64,000 nucleotides of DNA from Rivularia sp034931125 (GTDB lineage Bacteria > Cyanobacteriota > Cyanobacteriia > Cyanobacteriales > Nostocaceae), in contig NZ_JAYGHM010000006.1 of NCBI RefSeq assembly GCF_034931125.1, forward strand, positions 62,001 to 126,000. The letters are read 5' to 3'. The translations under genes and the position numbers were made by a program. The notes beneath the pieces were generated by a model. That model saw nothing but the letters and a program-made list of their open reading frames with translations. It ran no database searches and was not told where the DNA came from. Of the stretch, positions 63,580-64,000 are shown piece after piece; positions within the stretch are counted from its first letter, which is position 1, and every line of letters starts with the position of its first letter.

Positions 63580-64000
63580 CTAACTCCTAACAACTAACTG
63601 ATTCAAAATCGGTTTACGAGTTTCTAAATCAAATTCATATCCTCGTGGTAGGATATGCAGCTTTGCACCGCAAATCGCCAAACCTTCATCGATTAAAATA
63701 TTCTCAATATTGCTGTGAGTCAGATCTGTATGGTCAATTATAGTAACAGCACCTTCTCCAATCACTTTAATTTTGTTATTTACAACTAACATCCCGGTAT
63801 TTTCATCAATTCCAAATCCTAAAACTGCTTGTTGTTGCTGTGCTAAAGCTGAAATCAAACGTCCCATACGGGCGCGTTGCGAAAAATGCTGGTCTATAAT
63901 CACTCCTGGGAAAAAACCCATTCCGGGAGACATTTTGACAATTTCCATTCGGGGATGTGTTTCGGAATCACCATCAGAAATCATCATATCTGGCATTATC
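63580..64000 (-). CDS. cphB: Cyanophycinase (N-terminal part cut by window)
   Basis: About 140 C-terminal residues are visible, reading on past the right edge. IMPDMMISDGDSE and MSPGMGFFPGVIIDQHFSQRARMGRL are cyanophycinase landmarks, as is GFGIDENTGMLV. The catalytic Ser of the S51-like peptidase lies just outside the window. The enzyme splits the storage polymer cyanophycin (Asp-Arg) into dipeptides. The usual partner cyanophycin synthetase would be off the left-pointing 5' side or elsewhere. The last four residues (VVRS) and the stop are read from a GTTAGGAGTTAG repeat. Confidence 0.88.
   Translation of the reverse strand, partial: IMPDMMISDGDSETHPRMEIVKMSPGMGFFPGVIIDQHFSQRARMGRLISALAQQQQAVLGFGIDENTGMLVVNNKIKVIGEGAVTIIDHTDLTHSNIENILIDEGLAICGAKLHILPRGYEFDLETRKPILNQLVVRS

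Overview
The window is chromosomal DNA of a cyanobacterium, most likely a filamentous one of the Nostocales (Calothrix/Rivularia/Nostoc-like). Seen directly: low GC, many HIP1 octamers (GCGATCGC), and intergenic gaps full of short tandem heptamer/octamer repeats. Gene content agrees: a CRR6 NDH-1 assembly factor, Ycf66, PAM68, cyanophycinase, two CYP110-type P450s, tocopherol genes, a PerR-like Fur protein and a PEP-CTERM-like protein. The genus cannot be fixed from this window.

Layout. 1-1.6 kb: truncated ispD and a divergent GT9 glycosyltransferase. 1.6-8.4 kb: a gene-poor stretch, an unrecognised gene (2894) behind a 34-codon CxxC micro-ORF, crr6, a subtilisin fused to a six-repeat lectin-like propeller, and a PerR-type regulator. 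8.9-14.2 kb: the two halves of a D-glutamate cyclase as adjacent genes, cysQ-like phosphatase, PfkB kinase, rsmI, rpsU. 14.5-23 kb: acyltransferase, secreted retropepsin, Gfo/Idh oxidoreductase, gnd, ycf66, a 4Fe-4S ferredoxin, and J-domain/TPR protein coupled to hisZ. 23-30 kb: EndoG-type nuclease with lamin-tail domain, metacaspase remnant, restriction-endonuclease-like protein, inositol monophosphatase, thermonuclease lipoprotein, MITE-like hairpin, 2Fe-2S ferredoxin, tRNA-Ser(GGA), orphan PotC permease.

30.4-44.1 kb is an exopolysaccharide locus read leftward: two GT4s, a Wzc-like co-polymerase/tyrosine kinase, a Wzy/WaaL-type polymerase or ligase, two GT2s, a GT4, a Wzx-type flippase and another GT2. 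It ends at a convergent secreted protein of unknown function and a GT2 gene killed by an internal deletion. It has flippase, polymerase and chain-length/kinase functions, but no priming transferase or outer-membrane exporter in the window. An LCP-family gene at 58.5 kb could attach glycopolymers to the wall.

44.7-64 kb: M1 aminopeptidase with HEAT repeats, DUF3352 protein, methyltransferase, secreted fasciclin protein, Ktr/Trk potassium uptake pair, gamma-tocopherol methyltransferase plus homogentisate phytyltransferase, TPR protein, PEP-CTERM-like protein, LCP protein, two tandem P450s, rpsO-PAM68, and the C-terminal part of cyanophycinase running off the right edge.

The most unusual signal is structural: tandem heptamer-type repeats do not just fill gaps. 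They form the last residues and/or the stop codon of several unrelated genes. No CRISPR array, complete insertion sequence, prophage or clearly new multi-gene system was found. The best leads for something undescribed are the unknown gene with its micro-ORF at 2.7-3.7 kb, the subtilisin-propeller fusion, and the secreted protein closing the polysaccharide locus.
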